The notes: generated by a model not told the origin, from the sequence alone. Shown: positions 1 through 12,257, counted from the stretch's first letter. The stretch: 64,000 nucleotides of DNA from Nicotiana tabacum (GCF_000715075.1 NC_134089.1:107267157-107331156), one strand, 5' to 3'. Translations and numbers: made by a program.

Positions 1-1292
1 TGGCAGTTATGTGTATAATTAAACTTGTTCAGTAAGGTTGATTACATGTTGAATGTTGCATAACCTTGAACTGTTTGAAATGGGCATTTGAAATAGCGTT
101 GAGCATAGGTTTGGTCTAATTTGAAGGTTCATGCGAATTCAATAGTCAGAAGTAGCGATTGGATCTATGTAAATGACATATGAATTCAGGAACAGGTCTG
201 ATGACATTTAGCCTAGTTACTTATATTTTTTTTTCTTCGTTGATCATGCTAGTATAACAGAATGTTTGCTTGTGATTGAGGAATCGTGATAGGCAAACCT
301 GGTTTGTTTGTTGGTAAATGGGTACTAAAACCAGTTAAAAATCATGAAACAAAACTCATTCACAATTGATTTAGTTCATTAAGGGTAGCAGGTCTTGATA
401 GGTAATTAGTATGATAAATCGTTTAAGAATTTTGGAGTTCACGGCTTCAGTTAAAATAAGGGTATGCATGGTCAATGTAGTGACTCGTTGATATTATATC
501 AATTGTTGCAATGGAAACATACCCATACGCGTTGGCGGGCCCAATCTTCCTTTGAATTTGGTTCTTAGTTTATTTCAGTGTAATTCAATTCTAGATTAAT
601 TAGTCTTTTAGAGGCACATAATAAGTAGGAAATCACAGTTACTTCGACATTAATACTAGCCTTACCCAAATAAAATCACTAATTACGGGTCCTCAATGTG
701 GTTGTTAAAATGATTAGAATTGGGAATGGCCGTTTAGCGAACTCCACGATCTTCCCCAAATGGTATTACGTCGGAATCTTTAAGCTCGGTTTTAATTAAA
801 GTACTTTCTTGAAATCGGGTACGCATTGATGCGACCCAAATCCAAATCTCGATGAAGTCGAAATGTGTTGACAATCACGGGCGCATTGATTGCTACGGGG
901 TTCGAAACACATTTTCACGACGTCGCAATTCTCTTAAAATAAATAATGATAAAAAGTGGTTTACGAATAAACAACACATAAGCTAGCATGTATTAAAATC
1001 AGATAAAAATCAAATACAACAGTTAAGCGACCGTGCTAGAACCACGGAACCCGGGAATGCCTAACACCTTCTCCCGGGTTAACAGAATTCCTTACCGCTG
1101 ATTTATGGTTCGCGGACTGTTAATAGAGTCATATTTTTCTCGGTTCGGGATTCAATCGGTGACATGGGACACCATTAATCTCTCAAGTAGCGACTCTGAA
1201 TAATTAATAATTAAATCCCGTTCTGATTGTCCTTTAAATGGAAAAACTCTTTTGCGCCCTTGCGGGTGTAGGTGTAAAAAGGAGGTGTGACA
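1..1292 (+). repeat. 3' portion of the 5' LTR of the plus-strand Ogre
   Basis: This stretch matches 29678-30962 almost base for base by eye, with scattered substitutions and a 6-bp difference near the end. It ends in GGTGTGACA, giving the CA terminus expected of an LTR, and the primer-binding site follows four bases later. Its start lies outside the window. It contains no gene. Confidence 0.9.
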
Positions 1293-1296
1293 GCTC

Positions 1297-1314
1297 TGGC
1301 GACTCTGCTGGGGA
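1297..1314 (+). other. Primer-binding site of the plus-strand Ogre
   Basis: The 18-mer TGGCGACTCTGCTGGGGA lies just after the LTR end. Its complement ends in CCA, as a tRNA 3' end should. The minus-strand Ogre has the same site with one mismatch at 23150-23167. I did not assign the primer tRNA with certainty; Ogre elements usually use tRNA-Arg. Confidence 0.75.
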
Positions 1315-2635
1315 GCGAACCCAGAATCTCTGGTTCAGGGTTCAGAATTCGAGCTTAGAAAAATTGTTGTATTTAATTATATCTGATTTTCCTACATGTT
1401 TTTGCTGAGTGTGCTAAATGTTGCCGCTTTGATATTATCTGAACTGTATATAAACTATGCCGACACCCTTCTCTCTTCACCTCCGGGGATGTGCTTACTA
1501 GTTGATACTCCCTATTCTGTTAGTGTCATACCTTGAAATAAGAAAGAGGTCGGACAAGTTACGAAGTCGGATGGCCTTTTGGTTCCCGGTAAGTTGCCCC
1601 CTCCTCGACTCGAGTTGTCCGCTCGGGTATACAGTCTAGAACACCGACCCAGGCTTTGAACATAGAATAACGTGACTTCATGCCGGATCCCTAGTAGGAA
1701 CGCTTATTTGCATCACGTTGCATCCGACTTAGGGGACTCAACACAGGGGTTGGGTCCGTCTAGGACTAGCAACCTGAAATGAAAAGACCATCCCGATGCA
1801 TTCTCTTGTGCTATGCATTTATTTGTTCCGAACCTGCATGTTGATCGGTTTCTGAATCTCTGGTGTTGGAAAATGAAAAAAAAAGAAAAAAGTGAAATAA
1901 AATATCAGTTAGGGAGTTAATTGATTATTTTAGAAATAAGAAATCAATGACCAAATACTGGCGAAACTCTGCCGAAATATTTGGGAAAATGAAGAGAAAA
2001 AAAGGGAAATGTTTATAGAAAAGAGTCTTTGTTTTGAAAAACATAAGTTGTTTCAATATTTTCTTGAAACTAATAGGCTGTTTTAGTTGTTAAAAAAAAA
2101 AGAAGAAGAAAAAGAGTTTTGTTTTTTAATAGTTGTTATTCGCTTATGCTAAAAACAGAAATGGAAAAGAGTCATTATTTTAAAATTGTTCGGTTAATTT
2201 GCCCGAACTACGCATGGTTTGATTCTCACAGGGCGTGAGCAACCCTCATCGGGTCCAACTTTCCCTTTTGCAAAAATAACCAGAACATATCAAAATTTTA
2301 ATTTTGTCATAAATAAACCAGGTGATGCCGTTTTGTCAAAATTAGCCAAATGTTCCCAAACGGAACGCTGGAAGGCTGACCTTGCATAAATAGCCACCTT
2401 TGGTCATGTGCTTTCGTTTGTTTATTTTATTTTTATATTGAAATAAAAAAAAAGAAGCTAAGTAGAGTCGTCTTGTCATAAATAGCCTTAACATCTTTTT
2501 CCCGAAGCACTGAAAGGCCATGTTTGAAAGTCAAGTTCTTCGCTTAAAATATATAGGTAATTTTGAGTCGCAAATATAGACAGTTTTTTTGTTGAGTCGA
2601 ACAAGAGTTTTATTTTGCTTAAAACGCGTTAATAA
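1315..2635 (+). other. 5' leader of the plus-strand Ogre
   Basis: About 1.3 kb between the primer-binding site and ORF1 without a convincing reading frame. It is rich in A-tracts and poly-purine stretches (for example 1870-1900 and 2090-2120) and contains the first copy of the conserved CTACG hairpin motif at 2204-2256. A long untranslated leader is usual in Ogre elements. Confidence 0.6.
2204..2256 (+). repeat. Ogre hairpin motif, copy A
   Basis: The motif begins GAACTACG, runs through TGGTTTGATTCTCAC, and ends GCAACCCTCATCGGG. It matches copy C of the minus-strand element (22431-22490) closely. In this copy the closing CGTAG half of the stem is lost by a short deletion. It lies in the leader, about 400 bp before ORF1. 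Confidence 0.55.
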
Positions 2636-4693
2636 ATGTGCAGGATGAGCACGATGGTGAATGAACCCTTTTCAATAATGACCAAAATCCCTTTTGAGTT
2701 GCAATTATGGTGGAATGATTTAGGCAAAGAGGGGCAAGACGAAGTGAGAAAATATTTGAAAGATCTTCCGGATTTATTAAACATTCAGCCTCGGGGGGAT
2801 ATTATCAGGGCATTAGTCGCCCATTGGGATTCGGCACATAATGTATTTCATTTTTCAGACTTTGAGCTCACCCCGACATTGGAAGAAATAGCGGGGTATA
2901 TTGGAAGTGATCAAGCTCCGTGAGGTTCAAATACTTGATTGCTCCTAGGGCCATTACCATACACCGGTTCTTGGATTCCTTGAAAATACCCCGAACAGTT
3001 CATCACCCAGATTTTGCAAAGGGCTTCTGCGGTTTCCGCTTCATATATGATAGGTATGGCCACGTGGGCGGGTTCAACAATCCAGCTTTTAAGCTATGCA
3101 GTAGAAATAGCCGACAAAAATGGGAGGAACACAGACGGGTGGCTTTTATGATAGCCTTCTTGGGCCTCATAATATTCCCAAGGAAAGATGGTAATATTGA
3201 TTTGAAAGTAGCAGGGGTCGTCAGTACCTTGCAAACCATGGGGAAAAGCACTTTAGCACCTATGATCGTGGCTGACATCTTCCGGGCTCTCACGGCTTGC
3301 AAAGCCGGGGGCAAATTTTTTGAGGGATGTAACTTGTTGTTACAAATGTGGATGACTGAGCATTTGTGCCCACGCTCTCAGTTATTGAGTTATGGTTCGG
3401 TTGAGAAAACTTGTATAGGTGAATTTTACACAAGAATCAAAAGGGCTAGTCTACCTGAAGGAGTCACGACCTGGGCATTATTATTTCGGAACCTCAATGC
3501 CAGCCAGATACAGTGGGTGCTTGGATGGTTGCCTGTCGAAGAGGTTGTATATATGCCAGCAGCCCGCCCGCATTTTCTGTTGATGGGACTCAAAAGCATC
3601 CAGCCCTATGCACCATATCGGGTTCTGAGGCAACTCAGGAGGTATCAAGTAGTACCGAGAGATGAAGATTTTAGTACCCCAAGTGGTCGAAATCAGTCCT
3701 GACGGTCGATTCCCCGAGGAAGAAGTTCGCCAAATTTGGAGTGAGTGTCAACATCTGATGGCAAACACTTGTGTGTCAGATAGGGTCAAAGGGGAAGTTG
3801 CCCCAGGGTATCATGAGTGGTTCAGAGGTGACGTGGCATGTGGGAGACCGGCTAAAAGACCTCATCTCGAAGATTTCGCCAAGTCATCCCAAGAGCAGTG
3901 GGACTGGTTAGCAAAGGAAGAAGGCTATCGAGTTGAGATCGGTAAACTGAAGCAGCAAGTTGAGAGTCTGAAATTCGAGAATAGTGTACAGGTTGCCGCG
4001 GATCAAGGTGAAAAGAATAGACTGGCTTGAGAAAATGAAGCACTTAGGACCCAAATCCGACAGTTGAAGATAACCATCGACAAGCAACCGAGGAGCCGAT
4101 CCGATGAACAATTGGTAAAAAGATTGGAAAACGAAGTCAGGGAATGGCGGGATGAGTTGGAAAAATCTGAGAATGTCATGGCAGAGCTTAAATCACAGTA
4201 GGCTACAAGAACAGAGGAGCGTCGCCAATACTTGAATCAGTTGAAAAGGGACCATGAGAAAATTGTTGCCAATTTAAAGAGAAAAGTGGTTGCCCTTGAG
4301 GGTAAAGCGGTTAGGCAGGCTAGAGATTTTGAAATTGAAAGTGGACATTGTTACAACTTGTTGGCCCAAATGGAGGTAGAAGTGCAGGAGCTGCAAGACC
4401 AACACCTGCAAGACTCTCGAGCTTTAAAGACGTGCAGCGATCAGATAAGACACTTGCTCATAGAAAAGAAGCAAACAAAAGACAGGATTAGAGCCATTGC
4501 TCATGCTATTTTCAGGAGATGCCGAGTTTGTTAAGACATGACCCATACTACTTTTGCCTCAGCAGTGATGATCTATGTGAAGCGAACCATAAATGAGTTA
4601 GAGCAGCTTGAAAGGGATTTGGATCCTAGGCCCGCGGCGAGGCCGAACGACGCCTCGGGGACACCTAAGTTTGAAGCACTAGAATATGCATAG
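2636..4693 (+). pseudogene. Ogre ORF1 (DUF7745/plant-mobile-domain-like N-terminus, coiled-coil C-terminus), broken
   Basis: ORF1 is the extra gene of Ogre elements; its function is not established. The N-terminal part (2636-3660) reads HNVFHFSDFELTPTLEEIAGYIG and then a conserved globular region with WMTEHLCPRSQ, resembling DUF7745/plant-mobile-domain proteins. From about 3690 to 4500 it is a long, charged, heptad-rich coiled coil (KLKQQVESLKFENS, then repeated K/E/L/Q runs). Two frameshifts (near 2917 and 3670) and three in-frame stops (near 4028, 4199 and 4532) break it. The last readable segment ends at the TAG at 4691-4693. The minus-strand element carries a homologue at 20260-22014. The start chosen is the first ATG shared by both copies; a second ATG lies three codons later. 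Confidence 0.7.
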
Positions 4694-5213
4694 TCTGTGC
4701 CTGTAAATTTCTACCATTTTGAGTCAGTCTTTCGTATGTCTGTTATCTGTCCAGGTCAAGTATGTCTGCAGTCTTAAAGTCTGTACTTGCTGTTAAATTG
4801 CATCTGTTAGCTTCGTTCCGAAAATGTTGGGTTTGTAATAGTTTGTTTTAGTAATGAAAATTGAAAATTTTATTTCCACCCTTTATTTTGCATTTATTTT
4901 CACGAACTACGCTTGGTCTGATTCATGCGGTGTCACGATACGTAGGCAATCTCCGTAGGATTCGACCATAATCGTAAGAAAAATAGAAAGAAGAAAAAGA
5001 AGAAATTAGAAGGAAAACCGAGAAAGAGAGAAAGAAAGAAAAGAGCAGAAAAACAGAAAGAGAAAGAAAAAGCACAAGAGAGGGATGAGGTGAAGAAATT
5101 TGAAAGAAAGGAAAAAAGAGAGAGAAACAAGGAAACGAAGTGCCGGGATGATGCATGCAATCGAGCAAACGCATAATAGAAATGATTAACTGTATAAGTG
5201 CATTCATGCCAAC
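4694..5213 (+). other. ORF1-gag spacer with purine tract
   Basis: A non-coding gap between ORF1 and gag. It holds hairpin-motif copy B (4903-4970) followed by a roughly 160-bp almost pure purine tract (about 4970-5140, A/G only with few exceptions). The long minus-strand frames here are only shadows of that tract. No gene seen. Confidence 0.6.
4903..4970 (+). repeat. Ogre hairpin motif, copy B
   Basis: GAACTACGCTTGGTCTGATTC is followed about 15 bases later by GATACGTAGGCAA. CTACG and CGTAG can pair and close a loop of roughly 30 bases. The site is between ORF1 and gag, so it lies at an ORF boundary like copy D downstream of pol. Confidence 0.55.
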
Positions 5214-6938
5214 GTGCGTCGTAAAGTCAAAAGCCTGGAGCAATCCTTCAGGAACATGCATGGTTTAGGTAACCAAGTCAGCGTCGCATACAAAGATTTG
5301 TGCCCTTTTCCTGATGTTCAGTTGCCTGCGGGGTTTAAAATGCCGAAGTTTGACTTGTATGAGGGGCACGGTGACCCAGTAGCCCATCTGCGTGGCTTTT
5401 GTAGCAAAATGAGAGGTGCTGGGGGAAAGGATGAATTGTTGATAGCATATTTCGATCAAAGCCTGAGCGGGTCAGCGCTAGAATGGTACACGAGGCAAGA
5501 CCCCGGCCGATGGTATACATGGGATGATTTGGCACAGGCATTTATTGGTCATTTTCAATATAACCTTGAAATAGTCCCCGACCGTTTGTCATTGTTGAAA
5601 CTGGAAAAGAAGCCTGGGGAGAGTTTTAGAAAGTTTGGTTTCCGCTGGAGGGAACAAGCAGCAAGGGTTGATCCTCCAATGAGGGAGAGTGAGATGGTAG
5701 ATTACTTCTTGCAGACATTGGAGCCTACCTATTTTGGTCATCTGGTGACGTCCGTCGGAAAATCGTTCAATGAGGTGGTAAAAATGGGGGCCATGATTGA
5801 AGAAGGATTGAAATCTAACAAGATCTTGAGCTACTCGGCATTGAAAGCAACCACCCAGGCCATCCAAAGCGGTATTGGTGGTGTGCTTGGAAAGAAGAAG
5901 AAAGAAAAAGTTGCTACAGTTGAAGCTAGTGCTTGGTCCAGGCCCAATAATCCTCCACTCTACTACAACCAACCCAGACCCCACCACCCAAACTACCAAT
6001 ATACCCCATATGGCCCACTGCAACACTATTATCCACCACCGGAACCACACTTTTCTATCCACCACGCCCAGACCTACATTCAGCCCCTAGTGCACTCGCA
6101 ATGGCGTACACCGAATCCCCAAAACACACATCCACACCCACAAAACACCTATCCACCTCCTAGGGCAAACAGACCAGGAACCAGCTTCCGCCCAAACCAA
6201 GCTTTTAGAAGTGAGAAGGCCCCAAACAGAAAAACAGTTACTTCGTTGGAAGAATCTTACATTGCTCTCTTCCATAGATTGAAACAGTTGGGAATGTTGA
6301 CCCCAATTGAATCCAAAGCACCAAACCCCCTTCCCAGAAACCTGGACCATTCTGTTAGCTGCGAGTATTGCTCAGGGATGCCGGGGCATGATACTGAAAA
6401 ATGTTGGAAGTTGAAAAACGCGATACAAGAGCTCATTGATAATCGCCGCATTGAAGTACAGGCTCCAGAGGCCCCGAACATCAATCAAAATCCGTTACCA
6501 GCGCATTATGAGGCAAACATGATTGAATTGATACATAAGGGGGCAGAACCTAAAAAATCTTCGCAGGTGGTTATGGTGATTCGTTCTACGGAAGACAAAG
6601 AAAAGACAGTGAGTGCAAGGCCAGTGGTTCAGTCAAAAGCAATAAAAGACAAGCCAGTGTTGGTAATGGGAAAGGGACCATTCGTGGCTGCAAAAAACCC
6701 AGAGCCAGTCAAGTTAGTGGTACCAGGGTCATTATCTGCACCCGTGGTAGTTGTGAAAGGAGCTTACGTAGAACCGGTTGTCATAAAACTGGTAGTCCAG
6801 TTACCCATGGTTGATAGCAAAGCTGTACCGTGGAAATATGACAAGTTAGTGGTGACATACCAAGGAAAGGAAATTGAGGAAAAAATTTGTGAAGCACAAG
6901 GACTAACCAGGTCGGGACGTTGTTTCGCTCCCGAATAG
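5214..6938 (+). pseudogene. Ogre gag polyprotein, near-complete but no ATG start
   Basis: The product is the structural capsid/nucleocapsid protein. Residues about 40-210 are the retrotransposon gag domain (LYEGHGDPVAHLRGF, then SLSGSALEWYTRQDPGRWYTW, then WREQAARVDPPMRESEMVDY). A Pro/Tyr/His-rich linker follows (about 245-330). A zinc knuckle near residue 390 reads CEYCSGMPGHDTEKC, with spacing C-X2-C-X5-H-X4-C, one residue longer than the usual CCHC form. The same spacing is kept in the minus-strand copy. The frame opens at a GTG and the nearest upstream in-frame codon is a stop at 5187, so the natural start is lost or further away in another frame. The frame ends at a TAG at 6936 where the minus-strand copy reads on into protease. 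Confidence 0.75.
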
Positions 6939-7337
6939 TTGAGAAAGACTAAGGGCGCTAAAGACAATCCATTGCCAGTCAAAAAAGCTGTGACGGAAGA
7001 AGAGGCAGAAGAGTTTCTGAAAAAGATGAAAGTACAAGATTATTCCATTGTTGAACAACTGAGAAAAACACCGGCCCAAATCTTGTTGTTGTCATTATTG
7101 ATTCACTCTGATGAGCATTGCCGAGCTTTGATGAAGATATTGAATGAGGCTCATGTGCCTGACAAAATTTCAGTGAACCATTTAGAGACAATTGCCAACA
7201 AAATCTTTGAAGTGAACAGGGTAGCATTTTCTGATTATGAATTGCCTGTGGAAGGCACATAACACAATAAAGCTCTCTATTTGACGGTCAAGTGTGAAGG
7301 TTCAATGGTTACTCGGGCACTGGTCAAGTGTCAAGTC
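6939..7337 (+). pseudogene. Ogre protease N-terminal region, truncated
   Basis: This continues the gag frame past the stop with EEEAEEFLKKMKVQDYSIVEQL and NEAHVPDKISVNHLETIANK, which match the region before the protease active site in the minus-strand element (18690-18930). A TAA at about 7260 interrupts it. The aspartic-protease motif DNGSSAN present in the other copy is absent, because the sequence switches to LTR of the neighbouring element between about 7318 and 7338. Confidence 0.7.
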
Positions 7338-10300
7338 TTAACCGACCCTATGTGAAACCATTTGTTGGCCGAACATTACTACTACACCACTAGTTTCTTC
7401 TTGATTAACATACACCGACAAATTACTGGACCAAACTCTTATAGACTGAAAACTGTTCCATTACACAGTTTGGAGGTCAAACTTTACATGTCGGGTATAC
7501 AGAATGTTCTAAACTGCAACAGTAAACAAGATAAATTACTACACTAAGTTCAGACTGCAATTCTTCTTATACTCTTATTCATGCTCCAAGTTCATCATTA
7601 CACCAGTGAAATTAGAATGTGTACCTGGATGCTGGACAATAAGAATGAGAAGAAGAAGAATGATATCAGCAACAATCAAACAGACAGCAGTAATACAGCA
7701 GTAACACAGCAGCAACAAACAGCAACAGTATAACCACTAGTTCACGAACAACCAACAGCAGTTTCCACAACGATAAATCCACAGGTGGTCGAGCTCCAAC
7801 CAACAATCCCAGAACAGAGTAGTAAACCAGCAGAAAAACCAAGAATATTCAAATGCAATAGTAACAGCAGTTCAATAATCACAACAACTCGACGAATAAC
7901 CAACAGCAGCTTCAATAGCAATAAGACCAGACTCAATCAGCAGCATGCAAAAGCCCAGAATACAGTAGTAATCCCACAGAGAAATCAAAATACCCTAATG
8001 AAATAGTAACAGACCAAAACCTTTAGAACTAACAGCTTTATTCCTCTCTGAACACTTAATAATTTTCCAGCCTATGCTCTCAATACTCCACTGACCTCTC
8101 TCCGTTCGAATCCCTAGACCTTGTTCTAAATAGGCCTACTTATAGGCAGAAATGGCAGGCTCCAGGATGCCTTTGATCCCTTCAGCCTTTTCCTGCCCAT
8201 AACTCCTTTAAACTAATCAAAACTCCTCAAAGCCCATCTTCTTGACAGCTTACCAGCATGTGTTTTCTGCCCAAAGGTATGGGCAGGCTATAATATTTAA
8301 TCACCCCCATGCTACCAAGTTTGGTTCCCCACTATTGCATTAGTTTAATCCTATTTCAGTACCCTATTGTCATTAAAATAAGCTTAATGAGTGACCCTCT
8401 AAGCAGACCCCATCCTTAACAGCCTGTTAGTATGTTACTAGATTCCTAGGATTACCCCTTAAACCTGGCATATTACTGCACTATCCTAACTTTAATAGTC
8501 AGTATATAAACTCTCTTGAATTTTAGCTAATAATCACTGACTACTTAGCTAATCAGCTTAAACTCAATACTGATTTTAGGTTGGTCTGTCAGATTTTCTG
8601 TAGCTATATTTAGTTCCTAAACTAAGTTCAAACAAGGATTCAAACACCATCAACAAGGGTGTCAATCAAAAATGGTATGAGTTGGTCATATTGGGAACCA
8701 ATCCTGCCCAACTCACAGCCAAACAATGCAAAAGACAACAACCCATTAGCTAAACGAGTAGCCTAATTCACAGACAAAACTGAACATATTTCGAAGGTTC
8801 ATTATATTCTAGCATACAGATTTAGATGAGCTATTGTCCTGGCAAGTATACATGGAGGGTGTTAATAAACTACTGTCATGATTTCATCTAGTTTCAAGCA
8901 TATTAATCGACGACACTTGTTCAAACAACTATACAAACTATACAATACAACAGGTAATCAAATAAACACCAAAACAAACTTAACGCTAACTCAGGGTTTA
9001 CAGTATTGACAGAAAAATCGGAACCAAAACAAACTACACATGAAAAACAGGTAGAATCTATAGGAGAACAAAAGAAAAAGGGAAAAATTACCTCAGGGAT
9101 TTGAAATCAAAACTAACTCCAACTCGAACTCGGACTCGACTACTTTGGGGTTGAATGGACTTTAATCGAAGTGTTCTCAACTGAGAACACCTCGGTTAAA
9201 GTCTATTAGACCCCGATCCTTTGTTGATTTGGACAGACACCCATAAATCTGAGTTCTAGGGTTCTTGGTGGTCTGATTTGGGATTCGTTCAGTTCTGGTC
9301 AGATTCGAACGGGACCAAGGTCATTTAGGGGGTGAGGGAGATCAGGAGGTGTCGTGATGTGAGTTTGGGGTTAGTGGGTGTAGATCTGCTTGTTGCTCGA
9401 ATCTTCGATTGAAGATTCGAGAAGTTGCAGGGTAATTCGAGGTAAACGGTTGGTGGATTCGTGTTCAGGGTGGTTGGGTGTATCAGGGGTGTTGTTTTGG
9501 TAGTCACCGGTGATCTTGCCGTCGGGTTTACGTTGAAAGGGAACCATGGCGGCTGCTAGGGTTTCGAGGGGTTTGGGATCTTTTCTGAGAGAGACGAAGG
9601 AACAGGGTGGGGTGCTTGGATAGGGGGCGGGGTAAAAGGGTTAGGTTTATATATGAATTAGGGGTTTAGATCCTAATCGTTGGATCAGGTGAGATTGATG
9701 GCCAGGATCTATTCATAGGAGGGGGACGACGTCGTTTGGGTGTAGTGGTGGGTGAGACCGGGTGTGGGAATGGATCGGGTCAGGTTAACGGGTTTAGGGG
9801 ATGGCCTGGATCCGTTGGATCAATGGGGTTGGACGCTCAGATCAGCCTGCCTGAAACGGCGCCGTCGAGGTTTAATGAGTGGCCTGATCGGGACCGTTCA
9901 TTTGAATCAAATCAATGGCTCAAACGGGGACGCTGATACGGCGTCGTTTGGGACCGTGCCTGGGCAGCGTAGGTTTGGACTGTGTTGGGGTAATTGAATT
10001 GGGCCTGACTTCCATTTATATTTCGGCCCCATCCGAGTTCTTTTCATTTTTTCACAACTCTTTTCTTTTTCTTTAATTACCAAAATTAAACAAAACTCCT
10101 AAATAAATAAAATTACACACATATTATTTAACACCTATTAACACACAAATTAACATTAAATAAAATCACTCAATGACAAGAAACACACATGCATGTATTT
10201 TTGGTTTTCTTTTAACCAAATTATGGCTAATTAATTTCTAAATGTACCATTAATTCCTAAATGCATGCAACGTATTTTTGTATTTTCAACTATTGCAAAG

Positions 10301-10437
10301 TGAGCGTTCACGGATAAACAATTATCAAAATGTCAAGTATATTCTCAAAAATTGTACCCGAAGGTAACTTGTTTTATCTTATTTTTTTTCGATTTCTTTT
10401 GGAGTAGTTTCCGTGAAGCAAAAATCACGTGCTCACA
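7338..10437 (-). repeat. 3' LTR of the minus-strand Ogre, truncated
   Basis: The segment is homologous to 24545-27626 throughout. On the minus strand it begins TGTGAGCACG at 10437 and is cut off at 7338, so about 1.35 kb of the LTR's distal end is missing. A CAG/CAA-rich low-complexity stretch lies at about 7670-7930, a TATA-like box (minus strand) at 9645-9654, and a strong hairpin at 9158-9203. The short frames inside are not genes. Confidence 0.85.
9158..9203 (-). promoter_or_regulatory. LTR hairpin (3' LTR copy)
   Basis: Two 22-base arms flank a two-base loop, with two mismatches (both G-U compatible or transition type); the core is GTGTTCTCA...TGAGAACAC. It lies about 450 bp downstream of the LTR TATA-like box in element sense, so in the transcribed part of the LTR. 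The same hairpin is at 26343-26388. Confidence 0.6.
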
Positions 10438-10452
10438 GCTGCTCCTCTTTGT
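10438..10452 (-). other. Polypurine tract of the minus-strand Ogre
   Basis: On the minus strand the bases just before the 3' LTR read ACAAAGAGGAGCAGC, a purine-rich run directly abutting the TGTGAG start of the LTR. This is where plus-strand DNA synthesis would be primed. Confidence 0.55.
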
Positions 10453-11189
10453 CCGAAAACACAGAGAGTTTTCGTGGAAAGATAAAGTGAGCGGATACGA
10501 GCGATTTTTGCCCTGTTGGAGTATTCCGTGTGAAGAATTTTTTGTTTTTGAAAGATTTGACTGAACCTTTGCTTCAAAGGCTTCCTAAATATCCCTGGCT
10601 AAAAGGAATCATGTCAATGTAGTTCGGGAAGTTTCGGTAGCTGGGACTACCATGTGACTGTAATGTTCGCTGCTGTTGTATGATGTTACTGCTGCTGTAT
10701 GCTGTTATTGCTGCTCTAACGGTCTCTTTATTACATCGTTCTAAAAAGAAAACAAGAAGCTAGGCTAGACTGCAACTTTTTCTTGTTGCCTTGCTTTTTT
10801 GTCGGCTTGTGTTTCCTCCGGTGCTTTTATTCCGTGAATTTGGGGATGACACTGGCCCTTTGCATTTCTGAATACCAGTTTTCATCATTTGTTCGGTCCG
10901 CTGGGGCATGGCTTTCTTCATTAAGCTTTTTGCAGGTTCCTCTGGGGATACGACTTTCTTCATCAGATTTGTTATGTTTGGAATAATTTTAATATTCACA
11001 AGCCACTTCTTTCAAGACGATGTCGTCCCCCTCCTTTAGAGTTAGGCGCTTGAATTTGTGCTGGGACCTCTTGCTGCAACCTTCTGTTTTCCGGTGCTGG
11101 GATTTTTATTGCTTCCTGCTGGGGATTCTTGTTGTAACCTTCTACCTTCCGGTGCTGGGATTACTGACTTCAAAATCTGCAGTATAAGA

Positions 11190-12257
11190 CTCAAAAGTAT
11201 TCCTCTTATTATACAGGTGGGCGCCTGAGGCATAAAATGTAAAGACTGAAAAGTATTCCTCTCATTATACAGGTGGGCACCTATTTAAACTAATACATAA
11301 AAATATTCTTCTCGTTATACAGGTGGGTGCCTATTTAAAATAAGACATAAAAATATTTCTCTCGTTATACAGGTGGGCGCCTATTTAAACTAAGACATGA
11401 AAATATTCCTCTCGTTATACAGGTGGGCGCCTATTTAAACTAGGACATAAAAATATTCCTCTCGTTATACAGGTGGGCGCCTATTTAAACTAGGACATGA
11501 AAATATTCCTCTCGTTATACAGGTGGGCGCCTATTTAAACTAGGACATAAAAATATTCCTCTCGTTATACAGGTGGGCACCTATTTAAACTAGGACATGA
11601 AAATATTCCTCTCGTTATACAGGTGTGGACGCCTATTTAAACTAAGACATAAAAATATTCCTCTCGTTATACAGGTGGGCGCCTATTTAAACTAAGACAT
11701 AAAAATATTCCTCTCGTTATACAGGTGGGCGCCTATTTAAACTAAGACATAAAAATATTCCTCTCGTTATATAGGTGGGCGCCTATTTAAACTAAGACAT
11801 AAAAATATTCCTCTCATTATGTAGGTGGGCGCCTATTTAAACTAAGACATAAAAATATTCCTCTCGTTATACATGTGGGCGCCTATTCAAACTAAGACGA
11901 TAAAAATATTCCTCTCATTATACAGGTGGGCGCCTATTCAAACTAAGACAAAAAATATTCCTCTCATTATACATGTGGGCGCCTATTCAAACTAAGACAA
12001 TAAAAATATTTCTCTCGTTATATAGGTGGGCGCCTATTCAAACTAAGACAAAAAATATTCCTCTCATTATGCTGGTGGGCGCCTATTTAAACTAAGACAT
12101 AAAAATATTCCTCTCATTATGCAGGTGGGTGCCTATTTAAACTAAGACATAAAAATATTCCTCTCGTTATACAGGTGGGCGCCTATTCAAACTAAGACAA
12201 TAAAAATATTCCTCTCATTATACAGGTGGGCGCCTATTTATACTAAGACATAAAAAT
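11190..12257 (-). repeat. Tandem array, 50-bp unit, about 21 copies
   Basis: The unit contains CTCGTTATACAGGTGGGCGC and then CTATTTAAACTAAGACAT. The phrase CTCGTTATAC recurs at 11361, 11411, 11461 and 11511, giving an exact 50-bp period in the homogeneous centre. Edge units are more diverged (TATTCA for TATTTA, ATAGG or ATGTG for ACAGG) and vary by a few bases. The array lies in the 3' untranslated region of the minus-strand Ogre. Confidence 0.9.

Larger units (their letters stand above)
1..7337 (+). mobile_element. Ogre-like Ty3/gypsy retrotransposon, plus strand, 5' part
   Basis: The visible order is LTR end, primer-binding site, long leader, an extra ORF1 ahead of gag, gag, and the start of protease. 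An extra ORF before gag is the hallmark of the Ogre branch of the Tat lineage. The window opens inside the 5' LTR. The internal region stops abruptly near 7337, just before the protease active site, where LTR sequence of an oppositely oriented element begins. The RT, RNase H, integrase and 3' untranslated region are missing. The matching 3' LTR is found at 27627-30962, so the two parts were once one element, later interrupted and partly deleted. Stops and frameshifts in ORF1, gag and protease make it inactive. Confidence 0.85.

Noticed and set aside
4923..5261. Phe/Ser-rich ORF on the minus strand
   Set aside because: It is the shadow of the purine tract between ORF1 and gag.
7785..8006. Gln/Asn-rich small proteins in the Ogre LTR (also 24970-25191)
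   Set aside because: They come from CAG/CAA/AAC low-complexity sequence and carry no conserved domain; LTR copies differ by indels.
9325..9507. Thr/Pro-rich ORF in the LTR (also 26510-26692)
   Set aside because: It lies in a non-coding LTR, has no domain, and the frame is not supported in the related LTR family.
11190..12257. CRISPR-like spaced repeats
   Set aside because: The units are contiguous 50-bp tandem repeats without unique spacers, in a plant retrotransposon.
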